Source: Bacillota bacterium | GTDB taxonomy: Bacteria > Bacillota > Clostridia > Lachnospirales > Lachnospiraceae | DNA length: 39,780 nucleotides | NCBI GenBank assembly: GCA_023409835.1 | Contig: JAEYQV010000044.1 | Coordinates: forward strand, 1 to 39,780 | Direction: 5' to 3' | Shown here: in pieces, positions 16,301 to 24,581 of the stretch | How the letters are laid out: each line of letters starts with the position of its first letter | Position numbering within the stretch: position 1 is the stretch's first letter | Made by a program: the position numbers and the translations under genes | The notes under the pieces: model-generated | Told to the model about the DNA's origin: nothing | Seen by the model: only the letters and a program-made list of their open reading frames with translations | The model's database searches: none

Positions 16301-17567
16301 TGAGGTTGCTCCGAATGCACCGGTGGTATATGAGGTAAGCAATATCGAGAAGTCTGTTTGGGGCTATGTGCCCTCTGCACAAGGCACTGTTTATGAGATG
16401 GTACTTACCATGGGAGACCAATCATATACGGTCAAAACAGATAAGAACGGTAAATTCTATTTTTATAATCTGGGTCAGTTGTATGCAGGTCAGACGCTCC
16501 AGGTAACAGCAATTGATCATATGAACGGCTCCATCCGTTACAGCTATGCGACTCAGGTTGTTGTAAATGATATTGAAAAATATGTAAAGCCAGACTCTAA
16601 AAATCTGACCTTGAACAAGGTTACAAATAAGTCCTATCTGATATCAGGGTATTATTATGATGGCGGAACCGTTTATCTGGCAATCGGCGAGGGGAAAGGG
16701 GAGAACTTCAAGAACTCACTGTATACCCTGAATACGGATGAACTTTATAAATTCATCCATTATCTGGACCAGAATCTGGAGCCCGGTGCTAATATCTATG
16801 TCATGACAAGATTCACGGATGGCAAGATACTCAGTGCTAATCAGATTGAGGTTGTCTCGGGAAGACCGGATACCCCGATCCTACGGAAGGATATTACGAA
16901 TACAGATAAACAGGTACAGGTAATTGCGGATAAAGACAGTGAAGTGACTTTAACAATCGGCAAGAAAGTATATACCTCTAAGGAATATAAGCAGGAGGGA
17001 GGAACAGGCCGGTTCATCTATACCTTAGCTATCGACCGCGATGTGTCCGGTTTACCAGTAACAGTAATTGCTTCCAATGTCACCGGAAGCAGTGATGTAC
17101 TGAACAGTAAGACAGTAAAAGCGGCTCCGGATGCCCCGAAGGTTAACCCGGTTAAAGCAGGGGATACAACGATTACCGGTACCATTGAGCTTCTGGATTA
17201 TACAGCTTTGCCAGCTTCGGAGGGCGATACACAGGAGCTTCCGACTGTGACTCCGGCTCCGGCCTCGGAGCCGTCCAAGAACGCGACTGCTTCGGAGCCA
17301 AAGCCAGAAGCAACAGCGACGGATAATCAGGCAGAAGCAGCTGACCAGCTTCCGGCCAGTTTGAAAAATGCTCCCGCTAAGGTAGCAGGCACTCAGACCA
17401 GGGTCTTTGCACAGATTGGTAAGAAGACCTATGAAGGTACGATAGATGATCAGGGCGGCTTCGCGATTACAATTCCGAAGCAAAAGGCCGGTACTGCAAT
17501 TAAGCTATGGGGCTCCAATAAAGCGGGCAGAGGCCCCTTAATTAAAGTGGTAGTAGTTGCAAAATAA
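13395..17567 (+). CDS. Large surface-associated 5'-nucleotidase / cyclic-nucleotide phosphoesterase with Ig-like repeats
   Basis: The 1390-residue protein starts with one membrane segment or signal anchor (about residues 21-38). A metallophosphatase domain follows: TTDLHG at D66/H68, DAGDVLYDY, LGNHDFDYG at N150/H151, ALSHTG, and CGHEHN at H292/H294. A 5'-nucleotidase C-terminal domain spans about 370-640. From about 690 to 1270 there are several Ig-like modules, recognisable by repeated motifs such as KISGTAEP and DAPKVNPVKAGDTTITG. A Pro/Ala/Glu/Thr-rich linker (about 1277-1345) leads to a last Ig-like module. No LPXTG or S-layer motif is seen, so anchoring is probably by the N-terminal segment. 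It likely dephosphorylates extracellular nucleotides. CAAGGAG precedes the ATG. Confidence 0.88.
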   Translation: MIRKGMYNYARDNNTLTRKSGITLAAIIFIAVFGLLWVSGTKPAKEAAAAAQKADTVDIRIIGTTDLHGQLNSKDYELGVDYNNGGLARVMDLITKTRSELPKENTYTLDAGDVLYDYTTEYIFSERQSEIQPIYKAMAKIGYDAITLGNHDFDYGYDYILRQLDGSGLRGITVVSNVTDSKTGDYPFLESMLITRKLKTSSGKEVEITVGIIGQTIPTLTAKTHSYTGILKTEDMVQNAQAKAAKLKEMGADVIIALSHTGIGPENPELNFKNVAYALTTIPEIDVVVCGHEHNLFPTTDMTSPYYKLPNVDKKTYLMNGKNVVMAGDRGKAIGVVNLTLDVTGDTVKIVNRSSEIRKVTASNTTENKAIATAYGAWEEKLSQYSTEIIGELKKDSVIQNFYGLLGDNTAIQLLNNSKLQYALNYVNTNGKDYKNYPIIAASVYSSYGVNSVNDYINIHDQITESGLTAIQPYNDYLYLYTITGKQLKEWLEWSASAYETINSTVAWTDPTMSSLMKSEGLKSLIREEWLNDWSSFYIFDGIDYVINPAAEPRYDISGNRIGNSTRIQSIKYNGADVKDDMVFVLATNKITKPVDANKGIEKQVVLNGFNRSQTILSKYVDQSYHCGEIIPQVDYNWRVSFPAGYRFLTKAPAYADSLFISTPWYVSYLTEKNQYRYYVAAYETSDKDLTGPNIIAAPTVTSATASPFDVVLQVTDASEVKAVRLMYGDYDLDCEGWPTAKQIVNNSFTVWENGIYSIYAEDVYGNQSVKRLVIENFNENMLATPKVNSYTNRKTKISGTAEPKKTVVFDAYTGVYETQTDGKGAFSYALPSQPSGSVVSVYVKDEEKGLESERVSVMVKRTGPNQPLLNPIYNNMNYINGDTNDTDAGIIVIIEDNVYVSEQGGKELFEKATEIYNSGYTVIPTYAEVNESGYFLVVLPPQEAGKTVTVYNIDHLSRVSRAITTKVAEVAPNAPVVYEVSNIEKSVWGYVPSAQGTVYEMVLTMGDQSYTVKTDKNGKFYFYNLGQLYAGQTLQVTAIDHMNGSIRYSYATQVVVNDIEKYVKPDSKNLTLNKVTNKSYLISGYYYDGGTVYLAIGEGKGENFKNSLYTLNTDELYKFIHYLDQNLEPGANIYVMTRFTDGKILSANQIEVVSGRPDTPILRKDITNTDKQVQVIADKDSEVTLTIGKKVYTSKEYKQEGGTGRFIYTLAIDRDVSGLPVTVIASNVTGSSDVLNSKTVKAAPDAPKVNPVKAGDTTITGTIELLDYTALPASEGDTQELPTVTPAPASEPSKNATASEPKPEATATDNQAEAADQLPASLKNAPAKVAGTQTRVFAQIGKKTYEGTIDDQGGFAITIPKQKAGTAIKLWGSNKAGRGPLIKVVVVAK

Positions 17568-17647
17568 TGCGGATAATTCACCGATGACGTGCTGATGTCT
17601 GATTAATGTTCAGAGGATGGATTTCGCACTCAATATGTGATATGATG

Positions 17648-17710
17648 AAGCTGTACAGGATAAGCACCCTTAACGGTTTAACCTAGGGACTTACCTTGTA
17701 CAGCTTTTTC
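17648..17710 (+). terminator. Terminator after the 5'-nucleotidase gene
   Basis: AAGCTGTACA (17648-17657) pairs perfectly with TGTACAGCTT (17697-17706), with further partial pairing inside, followed by TTTTCTC. Confidence 0.8.
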
Positions 17711-17798
17711 TCATGATATAAAAGTTATTCCTATTTTCGAAGGTATAAAAGTATGGACCCGATATATGACCGCAATACGAAGGAAGAGGGAGGATCAC

Positions 17799-18293
17799 AT
17801 GATGGAGCTTTGGGATATTTATGATCAATGTTTTATAAAGACCGGAAGAGTACATGAGAGAGGGAAACCGCTTTCGAAGGGTGATTATCATCTGGTAGTA
17901 CACATCTATCCTGTCAACAGCAAAGGAGAGATACTGATTCAAAAACGAAATGAGCATATTAGCTGGAAGCCCGGTTTCTGGGCTGCAACAGGAGGCTCTG
18001 CCGTCGCAGGAGAGGATGCCTGGACTGCCTGCAGGCGGGAACTGATGGAGGAATTAGGTATTGAAGCCACCAGGGAAAATACCAGTCTGGTATTGATGAA
18101 TCGACGCCACGATAATTTCATGACCCTCTGGGTGGTGAAGACGGATATCCCGGTCTCGGAGCTTAAGCTGCAGCCGGAGGAGGTAGCGGATGCAAAATGG
18201 GCTACACCACAGGAAATCAGAGCCATGATTTCGGAAGGGATTTTTGTAGAATATAATTATCTGGAGTATCTGTTTCAATACATTAAAAAATGA
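17799..18293 (+). CDS. Nudix hydrolase
   Basis: This 164-residue Nudix protein carries a complete Nudix box: GSAVAGEDAWTACR followed by RELMEELGI fits GX5EX7REUXEEXGU. The N-terminal ELWDIYDQC...GRVHERG...LSKGDYHLVVHIYPVN resembles the isopentenyl-diphosphate-isomerase-like/YfcD Nudix subgroup. The C-terminal EVADAKWATPQEIRAMI is also typical. The start at 17799 (or ATG 17802) is preceded by AGGGAGG. An upstream in-frame ATG at 17766 would bury that site. The substrate is unknown. The gene lies between two terminators and may be monocistronic or run on into the next gene. Confidence 0.9.
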   Translation: MMELWDIYDQCFIKTGRVHERGKPLSKGDYHLVVHIYPVNSKGEILIQKRNEHISWKPGFWAATGGSAVAGEDAWTACRRELMEELGIEATRENTSLVLMNRRHDNFMTLWVVKTDIPVSELKLQPEEVADAKWATPQEIRAMISEGIFVEYNYLEYLFQYIKK

Positions 18294-18385
18294 AACAGGA
18301 ACCGGATGAAGTCGGCAATCGTCTAACGGATGAATAGGAAAATTCTATAAACAATAATATTTTTTACTTTACGGGAGGGGAAGAT

Positions 18386-19399
18386 ATGAGAAAATGGAAA
18401 GCTGTAACTGCTATTTTACTAAGCTTACTATTCGTAGCTGGTTTAACAGCCTGCGCGCGGAAAAGTGATACCTCACAGAATACAAAAGCAAAATATGATT
18501 TCGATACCGGTAGCACCGGTTCGGTTTCACCAAAAGAATCAGCTAACTATGATGGGGAATCCAGTGAAAAACCTCAGGCAGATGGTAAGGTGATTCGAAA
18601 TTCAGCTGCAGTTACCTCTGAGAATCCTAAGAACGAACCGATGGAGAAGATTATCCGACGAATCGACATGGAGCTGGAGACTCAGGAATTTGATGATCTG
18701 ATTATGGCAATCAATGAGGAGATCACCAGACTAGGAGGCTATGTCGAGAGCTCTAATATCAGCGGTAGACGTTATGTAACCTATAATGATTTACGTCGTG
18801 GCAATATCGTAGCCAGAATTCCGAAGGAGAAGCTGGATGAATTCGTCGGTACGGTATCCGATGCCTCAAATGTTGTCAACAAAACCGAAAACACGGAGAA
18901 TGTTACCCTGCAGTATGTGGATACCGAGAGCCATATCAAGGTCCTGGAGCTTGAACAGGAGAAGCTTTATGAGTTACTCGGAAAGACCGGAAAGCTGGAG
19001 GATATCCTGACATTGGAGAGCAGATTAAGCTCCATACGTTATGAGCTGGAGAATTACAAGTCACAGCTGAGGCTGTATGACAATCAGGTAGAATACAGCA
19101 CGATAACGCTCCGGATTGAAGAGGTGGAGCGGATGACACCAAAGAAAGAGGATAAGGTAACCGTTTTTAAGAGAATTCAAACAGGTTTAAGTGATACAAT
19201 GTATGATATCAGCGAAGGCTTCAAGAACTTTATCGTGGGCTTCGTTGTAAATCTGCCTTATATTATCTTCTGGGGTGCGTTCCTTCTGGTATGCGTTATA
19301 CTGGTCAGAAAGGGTTATAAAAAAGCCCGCAGGATAGAGCAGCAGGCCAGGAGCGAGAATAACGGAGAGCTTAAGGATAACGAGAATAAGAATAAGTAA
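18386..19399 (+). CDS. DUF4349 lipoprotein
   Basis: The 337-residue protein has a lipoprotein signal peptide with lipobox GLTAC (Cys23). A low-complexity Ser/Lys/Asn-rich spacer runs to about residue 85. The DUF4349 core follows, with IIRRIDMELETQEFDDLI, GGYVESSNISGRR and RIPKEKLDEFV. A coiled coil (about 185-240) comes next, then one membrane helix (about 288-310) and a basic cytoplasmic tail. The family's function is unknown. It probably sits on the outer face of the membrane, anchored at both ends. GGGAGGGG precedes the ATG. Confidence 0.88.
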   Translation: MRKWKAVTAILLSLLFVAGLTACARKSDTSQNTKAKYDFDTGSTGSVSPKESANYDGESSEKPQADGKVIRNSAAVTSENPKNEPMEKIIRRIDMELETQEFDDLIMAINEEITRLGGYVESSNISGRRYVTYNDLRRGNIVARIPKEKLDEFVGTVSDASNVVNKTENTENVTLQYVDTESHIKVLELEQEKLYELLGKTGKLEDILTLESRLSSIRYELENYKSQLRLYDNQVEYSTITLRIEEVERMTPKKEDKVTVFKRIQTGLSDTMYDISEGFKNFIVGFVVNLPYIIFWGAFLLVCVILVRKGYKKARRIEQQARSENNGELKDNENKNK

Positions 19400-19420
19400 T
19401 CCCGATATGAAACTATGGGT

Positions 19421-19481
19421 AACAGCTTGGGCAAAGGCCAATAACACAAGGTTATGGTGCTTTCAGCCCAAGCTGTTTTTA
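19421..19481 (+). terminator. Rho-independent terminator after the DUF4349 gene
   Basis: AACAGCTTGGGC (19421-19432) pairs perfectly with GCCCAAGCTGTT (19466-19477), followed by TTTA. Confidence 0.88.
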
Positions 19482-19485
19482 TAAA

Positions 19486-19541
19486 CGGCCGGCTGCCACA
19501 AGAAAACAATCCGGTTCATGACAAATGAAGCGATTTATGTC
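19486..19541 (+). repeat. Dispersed repeat, copy B
   Basis: GGCCGGCTGCCACA and ACAATCCGGTT match copies A and C. The following TTCATGACAAATGAAGCGAT matches copy D at 7330. The copy begins only a few bases after a terminator. This links the A/C type and D type into one longer repeat family. Confidence 0.5.
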
Positions 19542-19578
19542 CTCTGCTCCATCAGGTCCTGCAAAACAACACGAATAT

Positions 19579-19605
19579 CAGCCCTTTACAGGGCTGTTTT
19601 GCTTT
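19579..19605 (+). terminator. Terminator-like hairpin upstream of dinB
   Basis: CAGCCC (19579-19584), loop TTTACA, GGGCTG (19591-19596), then TTTTGCTTT. It ends about 30 bp before the dinB start. It is either a second terminator insulating dinB or an attenuator in its leader. Confidence 0.6.
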
Positions 19606-19633
19606 GCTATGATGAAAAGAAGGGGGTGTTAGG

Positions 19634-20836
19634 ATGGATAAGGTAATATTTCATATCGATGTAAACAGTGCATTCTTAAGCTGGGAAGCAGTCCACCGGT
19701 TAAACAACGGAGAGGAAACAGATCTGAGAAATATTGCCTCTGCTGTAGCAGGAGATAGGAATAAACGGCATGGAATCATTCTGGCAAAATCCACTCTGGC
19801 AAAGCAATGCGGAGTACAGACGGGAGAGCCGATAGGGGATGCCCTGAAGAAATGCCCAAACCTTACTCTGGTGCCACCGAACCATGAACTATATGAGCAG
19901 TACTCAGAGTCCTTTATTCATATCTTAAGGGAATTCTCTCCCTGTGTAGAACAATATTCCATTGATGAAGCATTCTGTGATATGACAGGAATGGAAGCAT
20001 TATTCGGGCCTCCCCTGGCTTCTGCAGACAAGATCAGGAACAGGATTCGGGAGGAGTTGAAATTCACTGTAAATATCGGTATCTCTACCAATATGCTGTT
20101 GGCTAAGATGGCATCGGACTTTAAGAAACCGGATATGGTCCATACGCTGTACCCGGAGGAAATTCCACAGAAGATGTGGGGGCTTCCGGTAGGAGAACTG
20201 TTCTTTGTCGGCGAATCCACCGTGAAGAAGCTGAACACCCTTGGTATCCGTACCATCGGAGATCTGGCCAGAATGGATGTCGGAATCCTACGGGCGCATC
20301 TTAAGAAGCACGGTGAGGTTATTCATAGCTTTGCCAATGGAATAGATGCATCCGTAATCTCTCAGGAGGAGACAAAGAATAAGGGGTATGGTAACTCCAC
20401 CACGATTGCCTTTGATGTGGAGGAGGAGTCTACGGCTAAGATGATACTGCTTACACTGGCGGAGACCGTCGGTGCAAGGCTCCGTAGAGATAATATGATG
20501 GCTAATGTGGTCTCAGTCAGTATCGTCAATTCTGATTTCCGTCATTCCTCCCATCAGATGACGTTACTCAGCCCCACTCAGAATACGAATGATATTCACC
20601 GGGCAGCTTGTCTTCTTTTTGATGAGCTCTGGGATAATTCACCGATCCGTAACCTTGGTATTCAGACCAGCAAGTTAGTATCGGATGCTTCGGCAAGACA
20701 GATGAACCTGTTTGGGTTTGAGACAGATGAGAAGAAGGCTAAGCTGGATGAAGCCATTGACAAGATAAGGAACCGTTATGGAAGCTCCTCCATTCAGAGG
20801 GCAAGCCTGGCGAAGCTTAATAATCAGGATAAATAG
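19634..20836 (+). CDS. dinB: DNA polymerase IV (Y-family, translesion)
   Basis: This 400-residue Y-family polymerase copies past damaged bases. Catalytic motif I is HIDVNSAFLSW, with metal-binding Asp9 and a Phe14 likely acting as the steric gate. Motif III is YSIDEAFCDMTG, with Asp-Glu. ISTNMLLAKMASDFKKP and the helix-hairpin-helix region (GELFFVGESTVKKLNTLGIRTIGDL, two parts) are typical. The little-finger domain fills residues 240-350. A C-terminal QMNLFGF may be a beta-clamp binding motif, QxxLF-like, at about residues 356-362. GAAGGGGGTG lies upstream. No SOS box could be confirmed by eye. Confidence 0.92.
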   Translation: MDKVIFHIDVNSAFLSWEAVHRLNNGEETDLRNIASAVAGDRNKRHGIILAKSTLAKQCGVQTGEPIGDALKKCPNLTLVPPNHELYEQYSESFIHILREFSPCVEQYSIDEAFCDMTGMEALFGPPLASADKIRNRIREELKFTVNIGISTNMLLAKMASDFKKPDMVHTLYPEEIPQKMWGLPVGELFFVGESTVKKLNTLGIRTIGDLARMDVGILRAHLKKHGEVIHSFANGIDASVISQEETKNKGYGNSTTIAFDVEEESTAKMILLTLAETVGARLRRDNMMANVVSVSIVNSDFRHSSHQMTLLSPTQNTNDIHRAACLLFDELWDNSPIRNLGIQTSKLVSDASARQMNLFGFETDEKKAKLDEAIDKIRNRYGSSSIQRASLAKLNNQDK

Positions 20837-20937
20837 TCCATCATAGGATAAACAGTCGATTATTTTCGCATGAAATGCATGGAAAAATATGTAAACCGAT
20901 GCTAAGATGATAGTATAGCTGAAAGGAGACATATGCC

Positions 20938-21291
20938 ATGCTGCTGCGGAAGACAGAAACCATAATACTATTTCTTATCATTCTAGCTCTGAACAGAGCA
21001 GGGCTGGGACATTGTATCACTCCGATGGAGGCCCTGGATATGGTGCAGATACAGTATGCCACCAATTTCAGCAGGGTGAGCCCGGAGGAGAATTCAGGAG
21101 AGTATTATTACAAACTGGACTCTGCAGAATATTATCTGGTATATGAGGAGCAGGAGGAAGACAGCTTCTATATGATCCATCTGTATGAATTCATATTGGA
21201 CGAACCGGATACGGGAATAGGACATACCTATACCTATGGCTGGTATGCGGTTAACAGGCTGACCGGAGAAATAGAAGTAAGAAATTATTGA
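20938..21291 (+). CDS. Small exported hypothetical protein
   Basis: I do not recognise a family for this 117-residue protein. It begins with a short basic start and a hydrophobic segment (IILFLIILALNRAGLG) that looks like a signal peptide or anchor. The rest is acidic and Tyr-rich, with YYKLDSAEYYLVYEEQEEDSFYM and a closing GWYAVNRLTGEIEVRNY. The last motif resembles the end of PepSY-like or DUF-type extracellular modules. GAAAGGAGAC lies upstream of the ATG at 20938; an ATG at 20932 is in another frame. It ends 6 bp from the convergent MATE gene with no terminator between. Confidence 0.7.
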   Translation: MLLRKTETIILFLIILALNRAGLGHCITPMEALDMVQIQYATNFSRVSPEENSGEYYYKLDSAEYYLVYEEQEEDSFYMIHLYEFILDEPDTGIGHTYTYGWYAVNRLTGEIEVRNY

Positions 21292-21297
21292 GGAAAG

Positions 21298-22692
21298 CTA
21301 TAGACTGATTGACGCCCATTTTCCTCCGGAGAAACGCCGGAAGCTGGCTATTACGCGGAAGACCTGGTCCACACATAAGGCGATCCAAGCACCGTATAAT
21401 CCGAAGCCGGCAGGGTAGCATAGGAACCAGGTAAGGAAAGGCCGGATGATGGCAATACTGATGAAAGAGGTCACAGCTACAAAGTTCGTATCACCTGCAC
21501 CCCGCAAGCAGCCGGACATAACTACCTGAGAGGTCTGGGCATGGGTTCCCAGGGCTGCCAGTAGCATGATATTACCGCCCAAAGCGATAATGGCCGGTTC
21601 CGAACTGAACAGGGATACCAGGAAGGTTCTGCCGAATATAAATACAAAGAAGATTATGGTTGAGATCATAAAAGCCAATCGCTGTCCGATTTTCCCATTG
21701 ATAATAGATAAATCCGGCCTTCTGGCACCCAAATTCTGACCGACCAGGGCGGAGGAGGCTATGGAAAGCCCGTCACCGAAGGCAAAGGAAAGACTCAGAA
21801 TATTCATACAGATCAGATGGGTTGCATATTCTGTGGTACCTAGTCTTGCAATAATAGCGGAATAAACCAGAAAGCCGATTCTCATAAATACCTGCTCGAC
21901 GAAGGCACTGCTGCTGACTTTGATAATGGGACCCAGTGCAATCCGGTTAATCTGCCAGCCGACCTTCTGAAAGAAGCTGAGATAATTTTTACGCTTAAAC
22001 AGAGTTGTCAGGGAGATGCAGAAGGCTGCACAGGCACCCATAGCAGTGGCAATGGCAGCTCCGCTGACTCCGAGCTTGGGGAAGAAGCCGATGCCGTTAA
22101 TCAGAAAATAGTTAAAGATGATATTGACGATATTGCTGACCAAATTAGTGGTCATGGATATCTTAGTTTTACCGCAACCCCGCTGTGCTGCATTGATTGT
22201 TAAATTCAAGGCCTGGAACGGAATGCTGAACATAAGAATTCTAAAATAATTCATAGCGTCAGGAAGGTAGGACTGTTCCGCTCCGGCTAATAATAAGATT
22301 GGTTTTGCAAAGAGAAACCCAAGCAGGGACATAAGGACAGAAATAATCGCTGAAAGAAGGATACCGACCCGTAGGACTTTATTAGCTCCCGGCTGATCGG
22401 ATTGTCCCTTGCGTCTGGCTGTTACAGCAGTAATTCCGATATTAAGGGAGGTTATCATGGCCAGAAGAACCAATTTGGGCTGATTTGTGATACCGACTGC
22501 TGTGATTGCTCCCTTTCCCAGGACACCAACCATGATGGTATCCATGGAGCCGACCAGACTGACCAGAAGGGATTCTAAAGCAGAGGGCCAGGCAATCTTA
22601 TAAAAGCTTTTATAGGCATCAGAAGAGGAAGGCAGCTCCCCGAGGATCTGTTTTGGTTTTAACATACTGCTAACGGACAATAAATTCTTCAT
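21298..22692 (-). CDS. MATE family efflux transporter
   Basis: The 464-residue, multi-helix membrane protein matches the MATE family of Na+ or H+ driven multidrug exporters. Characteristic pieces are SLVGSMDTIMVGVLG in helix 1, AAQRGCGKTKISM at the end of the first half, and GLSIASSALVGQNLGARRPD and SGCLRGAGDT in the second half. About 12 helices are expected. The start at 22692 has a GGAG eight bases upstream; an in-frame ATG at 22713 has none. A TATAAT on the minus strand (22779-22774) probably belongs to its promoter. The substrate cannot be inferred. Confidence 0.93.
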   Translation of the reverse strand: MKNLLSVSSMLKPKQILGELPSSSDAYKSFYKIAWPSALESLLVSLVGSMDTIMVGVLGKGAITAVGITNQPKLVLLAMITSLNIGITAVTARRKGQSDQPGANKVLRVGILLSAIISVLMSLLGFLFAKPILLLAGAEQSYLPDAMNYFRILMFSIPFQALNLTINAAQRGCGKTKISMTTNLVSNIVNIIFNYFLINGIGFFPKLGVSGAAIATAMGACAAFCISLTTLFKRKNYLSFFQKVGWQINRIALGPIIKVSSSAFVEQVFMRIGFLVYSAIIARLGTTEYATHLICMNILSLSFAFGDGLSIASSALVGQNLGARRPDLSIINGKIGQRLAFMISTIIFFVFIFGRTFLVSLFSSEPAIIALGGNIMLLAALGTHAQTSQVVMSGCLRGAGDTNFVAVTSFISIAIIRPFLTWFLCYPAGFGLYGAWIALCVDQVFRVIASFRRFSGGKWASISL

Positions 22693-22773
22693 AGGAATTC
22701 TCCATTCTGTCAAATCACTATTTCTGCACTTCTATTAAGAACACTCCTGTTTATTCGGCATTATTTCCACCTA

Positions 22774-22800
22774 ATTATAACGGATTACCATAAGTTTTAA
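22774..22800 (-). promoter_or_regulatory. Probable promoter of the MATE gene
   Basis: On the minus strand a perfect TATAAT (22779-22774) has an upstream TTAAAA (22800-22795) at 15-bp spacing. The -35 is poor. The rest of the 350-bp gap to deoD is AT-rich, and I find no clear deoD promoter or catabolite-control site by eye. Confidence 0.4.
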
Positions 22801-23040
22801 GGTTAATATTCTGATTATAGCATCTTTATCCGTGAAATCAATGTTGTAATTTTACATTTAATCTGTCAATGATACATAAGGAACGATGAAAGAATTCTTA
22901 TAATCCATGATAAGAATCGGAAAAGCCAAAGCAGATTGCCTTTTTCTTGAAACAGTGTTAAAATTATACCTGTATCACTAGATAAGTAATGAGTACGCAG
23001 AGTACTCTTAATTAACCTTAGATAAGGAGGATGCAATACA

Positions 23041-23748
23041 ATGAATATACCTACTCCGCATAATGAGGCTAAATCAGGGGAGATAGCTAAGACAGTCCTG
23101 ATGCCGGGAGATCCGTTGAGAGCGAAATTCATCGCAGAGAATTACCTGGAGGATGTGGTCTGCTTTAATAAAGTAAGAAACATGCTTGGTTTTACCGGTA
23201 CCTATCAGGGCAAGAGAGTATCCGTAATGGGCAGTGGAATGGGAATGCCTTCCATCGGAATATACTCTTATGAGCTTTATAACTTCTATGATGTGGATAA
23301 CATCATCCGAATCGGCTCTGCCGGTGGAATTGCTGAGGATATCAAGCTAAGGGATATCGTCATCGGGATGGGTGCTTCTACGAATTCTAATTTTGCAGCG
23401 CAATATAAGCTACCGGGGACTTATGCCCCCATTGCTGATTTCGATTTACTCCGAAAAGCGGTTGAAGCGGCTGAGAGGATGAAGATTAAGACAGTAGTCG
23501 GTAATGTACTCTCTTCCGATACCTTCTATGACGATAATAAGGAAGCTAATTCCCTCTGGAGGAAGATGAATATTCTGGCAGTTGAGATGGAAGCGGCAGC
23601 ATTGTACATGAATGCAGCCAGAGCAGGTAAGAAGGCGCTCTGCATCCTGACGATTTCCGACCATGTATTCACCGGAGAATCCCTGTCGGCAGAAGACAGG
23701 CAGCTTACCTTCCGGGATATGATGGAGATTGCTTTGGAGATTGCATAA
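23041..23748 (+). CDS. deoD: Purine nucleoside phosphorylase, DeoD type
   Basis: DeoD phosphorolyses purine (deoxy)nucleosides to the free base and (deoxy)ribose 1-phosphate. At 235 residues it has the normal hexameric PNP-I length. The motifs are VLMPGDPLRAKFIAE, GSGMGMPSIGIYSYEL, IIRIGSAGGI and AVEMEAAALYMNAA. The catalytic SDHVFTGE near the end holds the base-binding Asp. AAGGAGG lies upstream of the ATG. It is the first gene of a nucleoside operon, 28 bp before deoC. Confidence 0.96.
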   Translation: MNIPTPHNEAKSGEIAKTVLMPGDPLRAKFIAENYLEDVVCFNKVRNMLGFTGTYQGKRVSVMGSGMGMPSIGIYSYELYNFYDVDNIIRIGSAGGIAEDIKLRDIVIGMGASTNSNFAAQYKLPGTYAPIADFDLLRKAVEAAERMKIKTVVGNVLSSDTFYDDNKEANSLWRKMNILAVEMEAAALYMNAARAGKKALCILTISDHVFTGESLSAEDRQLTFRDMMEIALEIA

Positions 23749-23776
23749 ATATAATAGAAAAGAAGGCAGAATATAT

Positions 23777-24442
23777 ATGGATAAACAATTAATATTTGAA
23801 AAAGTGGATCATACCTTATTAACCCAGACAGCTACCTGGGAGGAAATTAAGCAGATCTGTGATGATGCCATCACATATCAGGTTGCGTCGGTCTGTATTC
23901 CACCGGCTTACGTAAAGAAAGTTAAGGATTATGTGAAGGATCAGATGGCAGTCTGTACTGTCATCGGGTTCCCGAACGGCTATAATACCACCGCGGTTAA
24001 GGTGTTTGAGGCAAAGGATGCCATCAATAACGGGGCTGATGAGATAGATATGGTAATCAATCTCGGACTTGTGAAGGACGGAAAATTTGATCAGATCCTT
24101 GAGGAGATCCGGCAGCTGAAAGAGGCCTGCGGTAATCGGATATTAAAGGTTATCATCGAGACCTGTCTGCTTACCGAGGAAGAGAAGATTAAGATGTGTG
24201 AGGTGGTAACCAGCTCCGGAGCAGACTTTATCAAGACCTCCACCGGTTTCTCCAAATCCGGAGCCACCTTTGAGGATGTGGAGCTGTTTGCGAAGCATGT
24301 GGGTAGCGGAGTGAAGATTAAAGCGGCAGGAGGTATCTCCTCCTTTGAGGATGCGGAACGGTTTATTGAGCTGGGGGCGGTAAGACTGGGAACCAGCCGT
24401 ATTGTTAAGCTGGCGAAGAACCAACAGGGTTCCGGCTATTAA
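23777..24442 (+). CDS. deoC: Deoxyribose-phosphate aldolase
   Basis: DeoC splits 2-deoxyribose 5-phosphate into glyceraldehyde 3-phosphate and acetaldehyde. It has 221 residues, normal for the family. The Schiff-base Lys is in DFIKTSTGF (Lys153), and the second active-site Lys in VKIKAAGGI (Lys182). VCTVIGFPNGYNTTAVK and GADEIDMVINLG are further signatures. The start at 23777 has only a weak AGAAGG site, which suggests coupling to deoD. A longer in-frame start at 23729 would overlap deoD. A 140-bp gap with a possible GTTTAAT/ATTAAAC hairpin separates it from cdd. Confidence 0.96.
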   Translation: MDKQLIFEKVDHTLLTQTATWEEIKQICDDAITYQVASVCIPPAYVKKVKDYVKDQMAVCTVIGFPNGYNTTAVKVFEAKDAINNGADEIDMVINLGLVKDGKFDQILEEIRQLKEACGNRILKVIIETCLLTEEEKIKMCEVVTSSGADFIKTSTGFSKSGATFEDVELFAKHVGSGVKIKAAGGISSFEDAERFIELGAVRLGTSRIVKLAKNQQGSGY

Positions 24443-24581
24443 GTTCATCGTTTAATGGTTTTCGGGATCAGTACCTGCGCTTATGATAGATTGCATTACC
24501 CTATTATTAAACGGAGGGTGATTCACTGGTTTAAGGATAGTATAAAACTGGAAGATGGATGATTTATAAGGAGGTTAAGCT

